DNA of 64,000 nt from Novipirellula caenicola (GTDB lineage Bacteria; Planctomycetota; Planctomycetia; Pirellulales; Pirellulaceae). Below, piece after piece: positions 8,512-17,762 of this stretch. Numbering within the stretch: position 1 is the stretch's first letter; the number at the start of each line of letters is the position of its first letter. Below the pieces are notes generated by a model, which had not been told where the DNA came from, did not search any database, and saw nothing but the letters and a program-made list of their open reading frames with translations. Made by a program: the position numbers and the translations under genes. The DNA lies in the NCBI RefSeq assembly GCF_039545035.1, contig NZ_BAABRO010000001.1:744001-808000 (forward strand). Direction: 5' to 3'.

Positions 8512-9129
8512 TCATGCGTTCCCTTGAGAATTCTGCGAAGACGCTTCAGGCTGAGCCGACTTGGCGGCGGTTTCCATCGCATCCTGCACCTGCTTGCGAG
8601 GGCCTTGAGGGCCAGGACGACGACCACGACGGCGGCCTTGCTGTAGCGGGATGAAGCGACCCGCGACTGGCTGAAGCAGCTTGCTGATGCACAACTTATT
8701 GATACTCAAATTCATCTCAGCACTTTCGACCTTTAGTGCATCGTGCAAGCTCATTGGCAAGCGAATCGTGATCATCCGCTCTGGCTCGGCCGAGTCACCC
8801 TTGGAAGGATCCTGGCTCCGCATGGCCGCGACCATTTCTTGCAGCTCGGCGAACTCCTCACTGGCCTCGAACTGACGCATGCTTTCGGCTTCGGGGAACA
8901 GCTTCCGGACCACGCCATCGACGCCCAACATCTCGCGATAGAACACGACCCAGCTGCCGGTCTTGGCAAAGGCCTCCTGAGCTAGCCGCAAAACCTCTTT
9001 CCCCTTTTGCTCTTCAGGAACATTGACATTGAGCGGGGCAATATCCAATCGGGGGGCAATCGCGTCAGTTTGCTCAGGTGATGGATCGCTAGCATATCGG
9101 AGTTGGGCGTTGGTATCAGCATGAGACAT
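8512..9129 (-). CDS. Ribbon-helix-helix protein with basic AT-hook-like tail
   Basis: A 205-residue protein with three parts: an N-terminal acidic/helical part, a ribbon-helix-helix segment in the second half (ERMITIRLPMSLHDALK, then AEMNLSINKLCISKLL) of the Arc/HicB-antitoxin type, and a strongly basic tail with RRRGRRPGPQG, which resembles an AT-hook, followed by a Gln/Ser-rich end. Probably a DNA-binding regulator or nucleoid-associated protein. No toxin-like gene is adjacent, so an antitoxin role is not supported. ATG 9129 is preceded by AGGAAG about 9 nt upstream. A longer frame to 9204 is less likely. Confidence 0.75.
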   Translation of the reverse strand: MSHADTNAQLRYASDPSPEQTDAIAPRLDIAPLNVNVPEEQKGKEVLRLAQEAFAKTGSWVVFYREMLGVDGVVRKLFPEAESMRQFEASEEFAELQEMVAAMRSQDPSKGDSAEPERMITIRLPMSLHDALKVESAEMNLSINKLCISKLLQPVAGRFIPLQQGRRRGRRPGPQGPRKQVQDAMETAAKSAQPEASSQNSQGNA

Positions 9130-10043
9130 TTTGAGGATCTTCCTTTCCTGTGGTTGTGCCTGGTCGGCACGTCGTGTGGGTGTTTGTGCGGCTATCCTCA
9201 CCACCGGTCAAACGCCACTCCGGAACCTATGCTTTCAAAACAACTTAGGCCAATTGCTAGCCCTGTGCTTAAATCGCAAGCAGGCCTGCTGGCACCGAGG
9301 CAGAGCCCGGTTGCACAAAAACCAGGCAAGCCCCACATGTGCATCCGCCAAGTGTCCACCTGAATCGACCTCAAGACGCCAGCAAAAAGAAAAAGTTTTT
9401 GACGCGTGATTTACGGCATTTTTGCTCTTTTGAAGTTTTTATTTGTTTTACAAGCATTTCGAACCACCGAAATTCGCGGCGGGCCGCGTTCGGCAGGTCA
9501 GTGACCGGGCTACTGACGCCGGCGGACCGCGCGGACACAAACACCACAAGAGGGGGTTCGCGAGCAAACGCGAATCCCTACACCCTGCAATACCCAGGTC
9601 AACCGTTTACTCGAGAAGTTTCTGGGAGAGCGACGGCGACATACTGACCGAGACTCGCAGTCGCCTTGAGTCACCACGCCCGCTCATTGCCGCCTCGACC
9701 ATGCACCGTTAACCACGAACTCGGAGGGCGGAGGAAAGACGAGAACAACTGTCATCCAGCCGAGACGGCAGCCACGGCCCAACAAGAAAAAACTCCAAAC
9801 GGGGGCCCGCCTCGAGACGGGCAACACGAGGGCGGGCGACCGTCTTTGAAGACGACCAAAGCCGGATACTCAAAGACACGCGAGGCGAAGGATGAGTGCG
9901 AGAGGAGTTGCGAACGGAACGGCTTTGGAGCGAGCCAACCGACCAGAAGCCAGCCGCCCCCGAATGCCAGACCGACCCACCGACCGATCGATCGCCACGT
10001 GGTCTCGACATTTAAAGAAGACGGCGATCGAAAGCGAGGCGAT
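9130..10043. other. Long spacer with no recognised gene
   Basis: About 900 bp. The region around 9395-9460 is T-rich; the rest is GC-rich. The frame at 9666-10325 runs into the antisense of the NifS-like gene and is low-complexity Arg/Pro/Ser, so I reject it. No repeat family found elsewhere in the window is present. The promoter of the ribbon-helix-helix gene should lie just above 9130. Confidence 0.5.
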
Positions 10044-11258
10044 TTAGCGCGCCATCACGGTATCACATGCATCCGCAATCAGGCTGACAGCGCGGTCAAT
10101 TTGGTCGCGAGACGTAGTCCAACCGAGGGAGATACGAATGGTGCGGCGGATCTGCGTTTCCGTCCGACCGATCGCCTTCAGCGAGCGAGTGATCTCGTCA
10201 GGCGGTTCGGCCGACTGGGCGGTCGCGAAGACCAATTGCCGCGCCGCTTTCTGGATTGCACTGGCGTCACAAGGCATCTCGATCGCCATCGTGTTCGCGA
10301 TCCGTGGCGAGCCATCGGCAAGTAAAATCGGCGACTTACCAAGGGAAGATTCCAGCCCATTAAGAAATCGGTCACTCAGCTCGGCAAAGTTGTCCGAGAC
10401 CTCGCTCTCACAGCGGCTGGCCAGGTGCGCAGCGGCTCCCAAGCCGATACAGGCAGGAATGTTTTCGGCGCCCGGTCGCAGCCCCATTTCGCGAGGCTCG
10501 CCGTGACAGATTGGCGACAGGTGCAACCCGCGACGAACGTAGATCGCTCCGCATCCTTTGGGCCCATAGAACTTGTGGCCACTGATCGAAACGGTGTCCG
10601 CGCGAAGCTGCGACACCTCGACCGGCAACTTGCCAAACGCCTGGGTGGCGTCGCAATGAACCGACACCCCCCGATTGTGACAAATGTCCGCGACCTCACG
10701 CACTTTTTGCAGTGTCCCCAGGACAGGATTGGCAAGCTGCAAACAGACCAGCCGCGTGTTCGCCCGCAGCATCGATTCGACTTGCGCGGGGTCGACCACT
10801 CCATTTTCCTGACACGGCACCAATTCGACATCGACTCGATCACCGGCAAGCGAAAACGCGGCCGCCAGCACCGAGTCGTGCTCCAGTTCGCTGACCAAGA
10901 CATGGATCCGGCCCACCGTCGTTTTCTCGTGCGACTGTAGAGCCGAGCTGACCGCACGCGAACGTTTTGCGAGCGGGACCGCGGCTGCGGGAACACGTGC
11001 AGAGGCGGCCTGGCTCAACTGGCCGCAAATCGCCAAATTATTTGCCTCGGTGCCGCCGCTGGTGAACACGATTTCAAAGGGGTCACAGCCCACCATTGCC
11101 GCCACTGATTCGCGTGCCTGTTCGAGCGATTCGCCCACCGCCTGGGCTTGCGAATGCTCTTGGCCAGGCAACATAAAGTGCGTCGCCCAATACGGCTGCA
11201 TCGCCTCGAGCACCGAAGGGGCCAGAGGCGTCGTTCGATTAAAATCCAAATAGATCAA
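10044..11258 (-). CDS. NifS/IscS-like fold-type I PLP enzyme lacking the usual catalytic cysteine
   Basis: The 404 residues match cysteine desulfurases: YLDFNRTTPL at the start (family YLDNAATTP), SGGTEANN at 67-74, the PLP-contacting HCDATQ at 201-206, and the PLP lysine K229 in SGHKFYGPKG. The segment that normally reads GSACTS reads ATAQSAEPP (345-353) here, before the conserved LKAIGR helix, so the sulfur-transferring cysteine is absent. The next cysteine, in MPCDAS (330), lies outside that loop. It may use PLP for another cysteine or selenocysteine reaction, or be inactive. The start is TTG 11258; the family start MIYLD supports it despite a weak ribosome site. It stands alone, with no iscU or nifU nearby. 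Confidence 0.85.
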   Translation of the reverse strand: MIYLDFNRTTPLAPSVLEAMQPYWATHFMLPGQEHSQAQAVGESLEQARESVAAMVGCDPFEIVFTSGGTEANNLAICGQLSQAASARVPAAAVPLAKRSRAVSSALQSHEKTTVGRIHVLVSELEHDSVLAAAFSLAGDRVDVELVPCQENGVVDPAQVESMLRANTRLVCLQLANPVLGTLQKVREVADICHNRGVSVHCDATQAFGKLPVEVSQLRADTVSISGHKFYGPKGCGAIYVRRGLHLSPICHGEPREMGLRPGAENIPACIGLGAAAHLASRCESEVSDNFAELSDRFLNGLESSLGKSPILLADGSPRIANTMAIEMPCDASAIQKAARQLVFATAQSAEPPDEITRSLKAIGRTETQIRRTIRISLGWTTSRDQIDRAVSLIADACDTVMAR

Positions 11259-11780
11259 TGGTCAGACACAAAACAGGAGAAGAAGAAGCTGGCCGGAAAT
11301 CATCGCTTGCGAATCATGCATCCCGGCCCATGACCGGCCGCCCCGTCGCCGGCTGGATCGAGCATGTTGCCGCGACGCTGACCCGAACAAACGTGCTACG
11401 GGTCGCCGAAGTGACCAACTACGCTAGCAAGAAATCTGCAAAATTCCGCTTTCGCCCCTTTGATGAAGCGGCCAATCGGAAGCAAAACGGTTTCACATTG
11501 TACTGGACGCTGCGACATCGCCCCAGAGTAGTCCCCGGCCCCAGAAAAACCAGGGTTTCGTTACTTCGACGCCAATTACCAGCACGGGGCGAATGAAGCG
11601 GCCCGAATGGACGGATTGCCGCACTGAGAATCGCGGCAAGGGCGAAAATAATTGGTTTTCGGCTGCCAGGCGGGTTTGCACTGAAGCAGTGGACAGGCGA
11701 TAATCATTACCGTGTCGGATTATCATTCCCACAGCAACACAACCCCCTCTCTCTCTCGGCCTTGTCTTACGGAGCGCGAA
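11259..11780. other. Spacer between divergent genes
   Basis: About 520 bp between the divergently read NifS-like and DUF1559 genes, so both promoters should be here. No convincing gene, hairpin with T-run or known repeat was seen. Confidence 0.5.
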
Positions 11781-12935
11781 ATGAAGCGTCAGCGAATCGG
11801 TTTTACGTTAGTTGAGCTATTGGTGGTCATCACGATCATCGGAATCTTGATGGGACTTCTGCTTCCCGCAGTCAACGCCGCTCGAGAGGCTGCCCGCCGA
11901 AATCAATGCAGCACCCAGTTGAAGAACTTGGCACTCGCCGCGATCCAGCACGAGAACGCCAAAGGAGAGTTGCCTGGTTACATTAGCGACTTCGGTTCTT
12001 TTGCGACGGGATTAGACCCGTCGGCAGAGGATGGCTCCACCGGTAAACCTGCAACCCATCGAAAAATCGGAACTTGGGCCGTTTCGCTTTTGCCATGGCT
12101 TGACGCTCAACCCACATACGAGCAGTGGAGCGAAGATCGTTACCCTGTGATTCTTGCAACAAGTGCGTTCCATCCAAAGGCAGCACCAAACTTGGCGATT
12201 CTGCAGTGCCCGAGCAATCCAAATAGCGACGCTCCCATGGGGAGCAATAGCTATATTTCGAACAATGGAACTCCGCCAAAAGTAACAGCGGGAGCGACGG
12301 GATCCCCACCACCAATGGACATCACGTTTGCTCAATCACAAGATCGAGCCAATGGTGCGTTCAACAACAAGTATGCAGGAAGCGGGTCTGCTGCCACTGG
12401 CCCTGCGGTTCGCCTGGATGACTTTAAAGATGGCCAGGGAAATACGATGCTGTTCTCCGAAAATGTTCAAGCACAACCTTGGCATCAAGCGGGAATCACT
12501 TCGGGTGCAACGCTCGAAGTTACGGACGTGACTGACGAAATTACTTACCCAACCAATTCCCGTTACTTCCAGGGAATGGTTTGGCACTACGAAGATCCAA
12601 ACCCGGGAACGCCGCCGGGCAGTGGCTGGAATTTTCTTGGCACTGGCGCGGCAGTAGACCCAGAGGACGTGGACCCACTGCACAAGATCAATGGTGGCGG
12701 CACCGGGCCAAGCCAGGACATCTTTACGCTGCAAATGAACGCGACCAACGCGATTGACTTGGCACGACCTTCTTCGGCGCACGTTGACGGTGTCAACGCG
12801 GGGATGGCCGATGGTGGAACTCGGTTTATCGGGGAAGGCATCGATTATCGCGTTTACCAAGCACTGTTGACCCCACGCGGCAAGAGCAGCAGTGTGCCTT
12901 GGCCCGAATTCGTCCTGAGCGATGACGATTATTAA
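11781..12935 (+). CDS. DUF1559 pilin-like secreted protein
   Basis: A 384-residue member of a family expanded in planctomycetes. It begins with a type IV pilin-like prepilin signal: a basic start, GFTLVELLVVITIIGILMG (residues 8-26), then a helix AVNAAREAARR. G8 would be the last residue before prepilin-peptidase cleavage. The C-terminal part carries the family H-x-DG region, SAHVDGVNAGMADGG. Expected at the cell surface or periplasm as a pseudopilin-type structural protein; the exact role is not known. ATG 11781 is chosen because the prepilin signal must be N-terminal. A strong terminator follows, so it is monocistronic. Confidence 0.88.
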   Translation: MKRQRIGFTLVELLVVITIIGILMGLLLPAVNAAREAARRNQCSTQLKNLALAAIQHENAKGELPGYISDFGSFATGLDPSAEDGSTGKPATHRKIGTWAVSLLPWLDAQPTYEQWSEDRYPVILATSAFHPKAAPNLAILQCPSNPNSDAPMGSNSYISNNGTPPKVTAGATGSPPPMDITFAQSQDRANGAFNNKYAGSGSAATGPAVRLDDFKDGQGNTMLFSENVQAQPWHQAGITSGATLEVTDVTDEITYPTNSRYFQGMVWHYEDPNPGTPPGSGWNFLGTGAAVDPEDVDPLHKINGGGTGPSQDIFTLQMNATNAIDLARPSSAHVDGVNAGMADGGTRFIGEGIDYRVYQALLTPRGKSSSVPWPEFVLSDDDY

Positions 12936-12984
12936 TCGATACCGATTAGTTGACTTGCGGGTGTAATTACCCCACCACAAAACC

Positions 12985-13025
12985 AAAGCCCGGGTGACAA
13001 ACATTTGTCACCCGGGCTTTTTTCG
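12985..13025 (+). terminator. Rho-independent terminator after DUF1559 gene
   Basis: A perfect 17-bp inverted repeat AAAGCCCGGGTGACAAA (12985-13001) with TTTGTCACCCGGGCTTT (13004-13020), followed by more T. It lies 50 bp after the stop codon and could also work on the opposite strand. Confidence 0.95.
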
Positions 13026-13416
13026 TTTTTGTTCAAAGCAGGCTGGATCGCACCGCCTCAAGCGGCTTGGATCCAACATGATGCGAAAGTGATGTCGAGC
13101 TGCTTGCCCACCGCCGTGCCGGACTCAGCTAATCGCGGCGTCGGTCTACGAGACCTCGGAATCACGAGCCTCTGTTCTGATCGCGGCATGATCAACGATC
13201 GCTTGACTTTGCCCATTTTGCCGATGATTCCGGTTGCGCCGCCGTCTTGGTAATTTCCGCAATTCTTATCAGTCATTCGGCTTAGTAAATCCAAACCGCC
13301 TTGCCGATCTCGGTTAGGGCAGCGATGGATAACGTTGCACCGCCTTGCGTAAATCTCACTCTGGCATGGATCGCCACCCACCGTTTCTCAGCGATCCCAT
13401 TCTCTCCAGAGCATTG
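13026..13416. other. Spacer with no recognised gene
   Basis: About 390 bp between the terminator and the phosphatase gene. Frames seen are short and lack ribosome sites. The promoter of the downstream gene should be here. Confidence 0.5.
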
Positions 13417-14949
13417 ATGAACGTGACTAAGACCATTCCCAACTACTTGCGTATCCACAAAGGTCCCGCCTCGCCCGCCGCTCCTGATCTTGATCCATCG
13501 GGCGATGTGATTTCCCATTTCTGGCATGTCTTTGGTGACGCCACAGGTTGGCGGATCGATTCTTCGCGTCGGCGAACCGGCAGCGAGATTGAACTGCTAC
13601 CAAGTGTGAACACCGATACCATCTCGGATCCGAGTGATTCGTCTCCCACGGTGACCAAAAGCAGTGCGCTGCGACTGGCCGAGTCCGCGGCGATGCTGGC
13701 GACGCAACTGCATCAATCACGCGAATCGCTACGTCGTCAAGAGATGGAATTGGCTGCTCGCGCCGCCATTCTCCCTGGGTCGGACCTTCAGTCCAAACTG
13801 CTCAGCAACATCGAAGCGATCCTGCAAAATGCTTGCGAGGCAACCGGCTGTAGCGCCGCAGCGATGTACCTACTCGACGAAGACACTCAATTCCTGAAGG
13901 CACGAGCGACCTATGGGTTGCCGGCAAATCGAATCGAAGATGCGCCTCGTGAACTGCGGGGCAGTCGCGGCGATCTAGAAGCGATGGTGCGAGGCGTTGT
14001 CACTGCGGACAACTTCCTTGCCGGTGGAATCGACACTTGGAACAGCCCTGAACCGTTTGCTGCAGGCATCTGTGCCTCGATCACCGACGAAGAAGTCCCG
14101 ATTGGAACGCTTTGGATTTTCAGTGACGAAGTCCGCACGTTCGGCAAGGCCGAAGCGGCTGCGGGACGATTGGCGGCATCCCACGTGAGCGTGGAATTGT
14201 CTCGCGCCGCAATCGATCGTCGCCAAAATCCAAAGAGCAATCAACAGGAATCGGTCCGCGACATCAGCGAGTGGCAACACTTGAGTCTCCCGATTGGCAA
14301 CGACTTGGCGCCGGGATGGCGTGCCGATGGGCTGATTGAATCGCCTCAATCGTGGGCGACGGGGTTCCACACCTGGGATGTGCTGCCCGATGGCACGTTG
14401 ATGATGGCGATGGCCGATTCACCCGACCGCACCGTTCGCGGGGCGATTCAAACCGCCGTCGCGCGAGCTGCAGTCACCGCACACAGCGGCTATCGCCATA
14501 CCGTTTCCCAGATGTTGCAGCGGATCAATGACACTCTGTGGCAAACCAATGCCGGCGACCAATTGATGTCGATGCTGTATCTGCACATTGATCCCGAGAC
14601 CGGCGAAGGCAACTTCGCATCGTGTGGCGACATGATGGCGATGATCAGCAGCCGGTATGGTTACCGCCCGCTGATTGATGGCCGCAGCGAACCGCTTGGG
14701 ACTCACCTGACCGCGCGGCCTACCCTTGATTCGTTCTCGCTGCTGCCTGGCGAAACATTGCTAGCGTACAATCAAGGACTGCGGCTCGCCGGTGGCACTC
14801 AGACCATTTTGGGAGATCGTTTGCGAGGTTGCTTGCAAACCGGCGACCTCAATCCGCTTGCCGCCATCCGCCGCGACTTGGCCAACAAGCCGCTCGAACA
14901 CGAACGAGCTGCGATCACGTTGGTCCGGTCCGAGCAGGGCCGCTCCTAG
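13417..14949 (+). CDS. GAF-SpoIIE type PP2C serine phosphatase
   Basis: A 510-residue cytosolic signalling protein. The middle part (about residues 130-270) looks like a GAF domain: LLSNIEAILQNACEATGCSAAAMYL, then EVPIGTLWIFSD. The C-terminal third is a SpoIIE/PP2C-type phosphatase with FHTWDVLPDGTLMMAMAD (metal-site region), a conserved MSMLYLHIDPETGEG strand, ASCGDMMAMI and LLPGETLLAYNQGL. Such enzymes usually dephosphorylate an anti-anti-sigma (STAS) partner in response to the sensor; no STAS or RsbW-like gene is next to it. ATG 13417 is chosen by context; an earlier in-frame ATG at 13366 is possible. Confidence 0.82.
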   Translation: MNVTKTIPNYLRIHKGPASPAAPDLDPSGDVISHFWHVFGDATGWRIDSSRRRTGSEIELLPSVNTDTISDPSDSSPTVTKSSALRLAESAAMLATQLHQSRESLRRQEMELAARAAILPGSDLQSKLLSNIEAILQNACEATGCSAAAMYLLDEDTQFLKARATYGLPANRIEDAPRELRGSRGDLEAMVRGVVTADNFLAGGIDTWNSPEPFAAGICASITDEEVPIGTLWIFSDEVRTFGKAEAAAGRLAASHVSVELSRAAIDRRQNPKSNQQESVRDISEWQHLSLPIGNDLAPGWRADGLIESPQSWATGFHTWDVLPDGTLMMAMADSPDRTVRGAIQTAVARAAVTAHSGYRHTVSQMLQRINDTLWQTNAGDQLMSMLYLHIDPETGEGNFASCGDMMAMISSRYGYRPLIDGRSEPLGTHLTARPTLDSFSLLPGETLLAYNQGLRLAGGTQTILGDRLRGCLQTGDLNPLAAIRRDLANKPLEHERAAITLVRSEQGRS

Positions 14950-15266
14950 AGCAGCGATCCCAGTCGAAGGCCGCCCCACCCGCCACAGCAGGTGCGGCGG
15001 CCACCGCAACGCGGCAAAGCATAAGTTTTGATGTTGCGCCTTTGTACTTAGGGGCAAAGCCCCGGACGTTTACCTAGCCTAGCCCAACGGGCTGGGACCA
15101 AGAATACCAATGAATTGTAGGGCCAACGGTCCGGCCGTTTATCGGGACTTAATGAGGGCGGCTAGCAAATGGCCGGACCTTTGACCCTTAGATCTTTTTG
15201 CATCCAAAACCTTGCCCGCTCGGCCAGGCTAGGCAAATTGCTGGGCCGTTGGCCCGAAGAACTTCA

Positions 15267-15340
15267 CGGCTTGTTGATTTCGTGAGCCGCGACCTGTCAG
15301 CGGCTGACTCCCACGCACGCCCCGGTGCCTTCCGGCCAAT
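15267..15340 (-). mobile_element. Truncated copy of the 117-bp element (copy E)
   Basis: Starts with CGGCTTGTTGATTT and continues with GTGAGCCGCGACCTGTCAGC, CACGCACGCCCCGGTGCCTT and CCGGCCA, which is the reverse complement of the copy-A core at 4644-4760. The far end and its inverted repeat are missing. Confidence 0.7.
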
Positions 15341-15607
15341 GCCATCTACTTTCGCCCCCAACCGGGTGATTTTCGTAGCGGAGCAACGGGCCATTTTTGC
15401 GAACGTTTCGACAAGCGGCGGCCGGATGTTAGCGAAAGCGGCTCTCATCCAACGCCCCCTCGGATCGACCGCAGAATCCAGTACCTGCGTTGCTTGTTTG
15501 CAAGCAAAAAAACTCTCTGCCGATCTCCTCTTGGCTTGACCGGTTCATTCTCGTTAGGATCGGCTCCCTCTCTTGCCCCTGTTCTGATTGAACGGCCTCG
15601 AAGTACC

Positions 15608-15615
15608 AAGGAAGG
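15608..15615 (+). promoter_or_regulatory. Ribosome binding site deciding the kdsD start
   Basis: AAGGAAGG lies 7 nt before GTG 15623. It supports GTG as the start rather than a TTG at 15494, which would add 43 residues without family similarity. Confidence 0.8.
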
Positions 15616-15622
15616 TCTCGAC

Positions 15623-16696
15623 GTGTCCGCAGCTGAAAAACTTCCCATCGCCACCTCATCCGCCGCAGCCCACGTTTCGCTACCAGAAACGTTGATTGAA
15701 CGGCTGCGTATTTTGCGTGAGATTGTCTCGATCGAGGGGCATGCCATCCTGTCGGCAGCCAACACGCTCGGGGCCGACGCGGTGGAAGCCGCCGAGATGA
15801 CGGCTCGCTGCGAAGGTTCGGTGATGGTAACGGGCGTTGGAAAGGCCGGTTTGGTCGGAAAGAAATTGGTCGCCACGCTTGCCAGTACGGGCACCCCTGC
15901 TCATTTTCTGCACCCCGCCGAAGCAGTCCACGGCGACCTGGGCCGCGTGCGATCGCACGATTTGGTGTGGGCAATCTCCAATTCCGGACGAAGCGAAGAA
16001 GTGGTCCGCATCGCGCCGCATCTGCGCGAGCATTCTGCGGGGTTGATTGCCATCACAGCGACCAATGACAACCCGCTCGCTGCAGCCGCGACCTGTACCG
16101 TTGCGATCGGCAAACACAACGAAGCATGCCCGAACGGTTTGGCACCGACGTCGAGCACCGCCGTCATGATGGCGGTGGGCGATGGCATCGCGATGCTGGC
16201 CAGCCGGCTGCGTTCCTTCACCCCTCAGGATTTTGCCAAATTCCACCCTGGTGGCGCGTTGGGACGAAAACTGGCCACGGTCGATCAAATCATGCGAGGC
16301 CTCGATGCATGCCGGATCGCTACCAGCGACATCACGGTGCGTGAAGCCATGGTGCGAGCATCGAAAAACGGTCGCCGCACCGGTGCGGTCATGCTGGTCA
16401 ACGAATCGAAACAATTGGTTGGTATTTTTACCGACAGCGACCTGGCTCGTATTTTGGAAACTCGCAATGACATCGCGTTGGACGAGAGCATTGCCAACCG
16501 GATGACCGCCAATCCAACCACCGCCACCAGCGGAATGTTACTACAAGACGCATTGGCGATCATGTCGCGTCGTCGAATCAGTGAGCTTCCGGTCTTGGAT
16601 CTTCAGCGCCGCCCCATCGGATTGATCGACATCACCGATATCGCAGGCATGTTGGGCCCGCAAGACGAACCGGCGATCTTAAGCTTTAAACCGTAA
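15623..16696 (+). CDS. kdsD: Arabinose-5-phosphate isomerase (KpsF/GutQ/KdsD type)
   Basis: Interconverts ribulose-5-phosphate and arabinose-5-phosphate, the first committed step toward Kdo for LPS. It has 357 residues. The SIS sugar-isomerase domain covers roughly 35-200: VTGVGKAGLVGKKLVATLAS (69-88), HPAEAVHGDLG (97-107), ISNSGRSEE (118-126). The conserved FAKFHPGGALGRKL linker comes next, then two CBS domains (about 225-350; REAMVRASKNG, GIFTDSDLARIL, LPVLD, GLIDITDI). The length is larger than KdsD's 328 only through the N-terminal extension. kdsC follows after 11 bp, so the pair is an operon. Confidence 0.92.
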   Translation: MSAAEKLPIATSSAAAHVSLPETLIERLRILREIVSIEGHAILSAANTLGADAVEAAEMTARCEGSVMVTGVGKAGLVGKKLVATLASTGTPAHFLHPAEAVHGDLGRVRSHDLVWAISNSGRSEEVVRIAPHLREHSAGLIAITATNDNPLAAAATCTVAIGKHNEACPNGLAPTSSTAVMMAVGDGIAMLASRLRSFTPQDFAKFHPGGALGRKLATVDQIMRGLDACRIATSDITVREAMVRASKNGRRTGAVMLVNESKQLVGIFTDSDLARILETRNDIALDESIANRMTANPTTATSGMLLQDALAIMSRRRISELPVLDLQRRPIGLIDITDIAGMLGPQDEPAILSFKP

Positions 16697-16707
16697 ACCG
16701 ATTTTCT

Positions 16708-17238
16708 ATGCCTACCAAGCTTTCTACTGACGCATCGATTGCCGAACCGATCACCTGCATCATTTCCGATGTCGATGGTGTGATGACCGATGGACGCATC
16801 GTTTACGACGACCACGGCGTCGAAACCAAACGGTTTCACGTTCGCGATGGTTTGGGCATCAAACTATGGATGCGATCGGGATTTTCATTTGCCATCTTGT
16901 CGGCTCGCCAAGGAAACGCGGTCAAAAAACGCGCAGCCGAACTTGGCATCGAACATGTCGCTCAAGGGTTCGAGAAAAAATGGCCCGCCGCAGAATCGCT
17001 GTTTGATGCGATCGGATGTCGCCCGGAACAGGTCTGTTATATCGGCGACGATCTGCCAGACATTGCGGTGATGAAGCGGGTCGCACTGGCGGTTTCGCCC
17101 GCGGATGCCGCCACTGATGCCCGCGAAGCGGCTCACTGGGTATTGCAGAAACAGGGCGGCCACGGCGCCGTGCGAGAACTCGTAGAACGACTACTTCGTG
17201 CGAAAGGAGTTTGGCAGGACCACCTCGATTTAGATTAA
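16708..17238 (+). CDS. kdsC: 3-deoxy-D-manno-octulosonate 8-phosphate phosphatase
   Basis: HAD-superfamily subclass C0 phosphatase that removes phosphate from Kdo-8-phosphate in the cytosol, giving Kdo for the LPS inner core. It has 176 residues, the family's usual size. HAD motif I is SDVDGVMTDG (nucleophile and acid/base aspartates), motif II lies in LSARQG, the lysine in EKKWPA, and motif IV is YIGDDLPD. QKQGGHGAVRELVE near the C-terminus is typical of KdsC. It lies 11 bp after kdsD and 524 bp before the LptC/A-like gene. kdsA and kdsB are not in this window. Confidence 0.92.
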   Translation: MPTKLSTDASIAEPITCIISDVDGVMTDGRIVYDDHGVETKRFHVRDGLGIKLWMRSGFSFAILSARQGNAVKKRAAELGIEHVAQGFEKKWPAAESLFDAIGCRPEQVCYIGDDLPDIAVMKRVALAVSPADAATDAREAAHWVLQKQGGHGAVRELVERLLRAKGVWQDHLDLD

Positions 17239-17266
17239 GCAGCTCGACAGACGACTTCGGCGTTTT

Positions 17267-17361
17267 GTAGCTACGCTCGACAGAGCGTGGGTGGTTGCCT
17301 AGCTTTGCGAATCACCACCTTCGGGCAAAGGTAGCGACCAGAAGAAAATGCTTCACATCGC
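17267..17361. repeat. Dispersed repeat (GTAGCTACGCTCG type), copy 2
   Basis: Matches 1270-1360 block by block: GTAGCTACGCTCG, CAGAGCGTGG, TGGTTGCC, GAATCACCACCTTC, GAAAATGCTTCACA. Confidence 0.75.
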
Positions 17362-17511
17362 TTGCAAAACGGCGAACGAAATTTCACCTGATCACTTCGA
17401 CGGAACTAGCGAATTAACACAAGGACTTGGGCTGCAAAGGTCGCCGGAATTGTTGCCAAATGAGTCGCCAGGACGATTGGTTTGCTCATCCCACATGAAC
17501 GAAACCTTTGA

Positions 17512-17628
17512 GGGATTGTTGATTTAAGCCAAACGCAAATCGAATCGGTGAGCCGTGGGCCGTAAGGCACCGGGTAACACGCACGACCCGGCCGCTGTCG
17601 CGTCGCGGCTCACTAAATCGAATGCCAC
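17512..17628 (+). mobile_element. 117-bp miniature element, degenerate copy D
   Basis: Aligned end to end with copy A it is again 117 bp. The core GGTGAGCCGTGGGCCGTAAG, GCACCGGGTAA, ACCCGGCCGCTGTCGCGTC and CGGCTCA is shared. The ends are decayed (GGGATTGTTGATTTA and TAAATCGAATGCCAC) and there is no clear TTGA duplication, so it is probably an old insertion. Confidence 0.75.
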
Positions 17629-17762
17629 ACGAACGAACCTCTTGACGAGTTTCGCTACCTACGACGACGAACAACGAAAACGAAGCGGTAACGCAGCGGC
17701 AACCGCCGTCCGAACTCAACACAACGATACTGCAAATCGCAACGATGTTGCAAAAAACATAG

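Larger units (their letters stand above)
14950..15622. other. Spacer with a partial miniature element
   Basis: About 670 bp. It contains AGGGGCAAAGCCCCGGACGT and GGGCCAACGGTCCGGCCG palindrome-like stretches near 15051 and 15120, and a truncated copy of the 117-bp element at 15267-15340. No gene is seen. The kdsD promoter should lie in the last 200 bp. Confidence 0.55.
17239..17762. other. Spacer holding two dispersed repeats
   Basis: Between kdsC and the LptC/A-like gene. It contains the GTAGCTACGCTCG repeat copy 2 (17267-17361), a 117-bp element copy (17512-17628) and CTCTTGACGAGTTTCGCTAC at 17639-17658, a relative of the palindrome in the 4154-5403 array. No gene is seen. Confidence 0.65.

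Noticed and set aside
7998-8627. A 209-residue minus-strand frame overlapping the ribbon-helix-helix gene
   Set aside because: It is in a shifted frame of the better supported gene; no domain or ribosome site.
9666-10325. A 219-residue Arg/Pro-rich frame before the NifS-like gene
   Set aside because: It overlaps the NifS-like gene's 3' half in antisense and has low-complexity composition.
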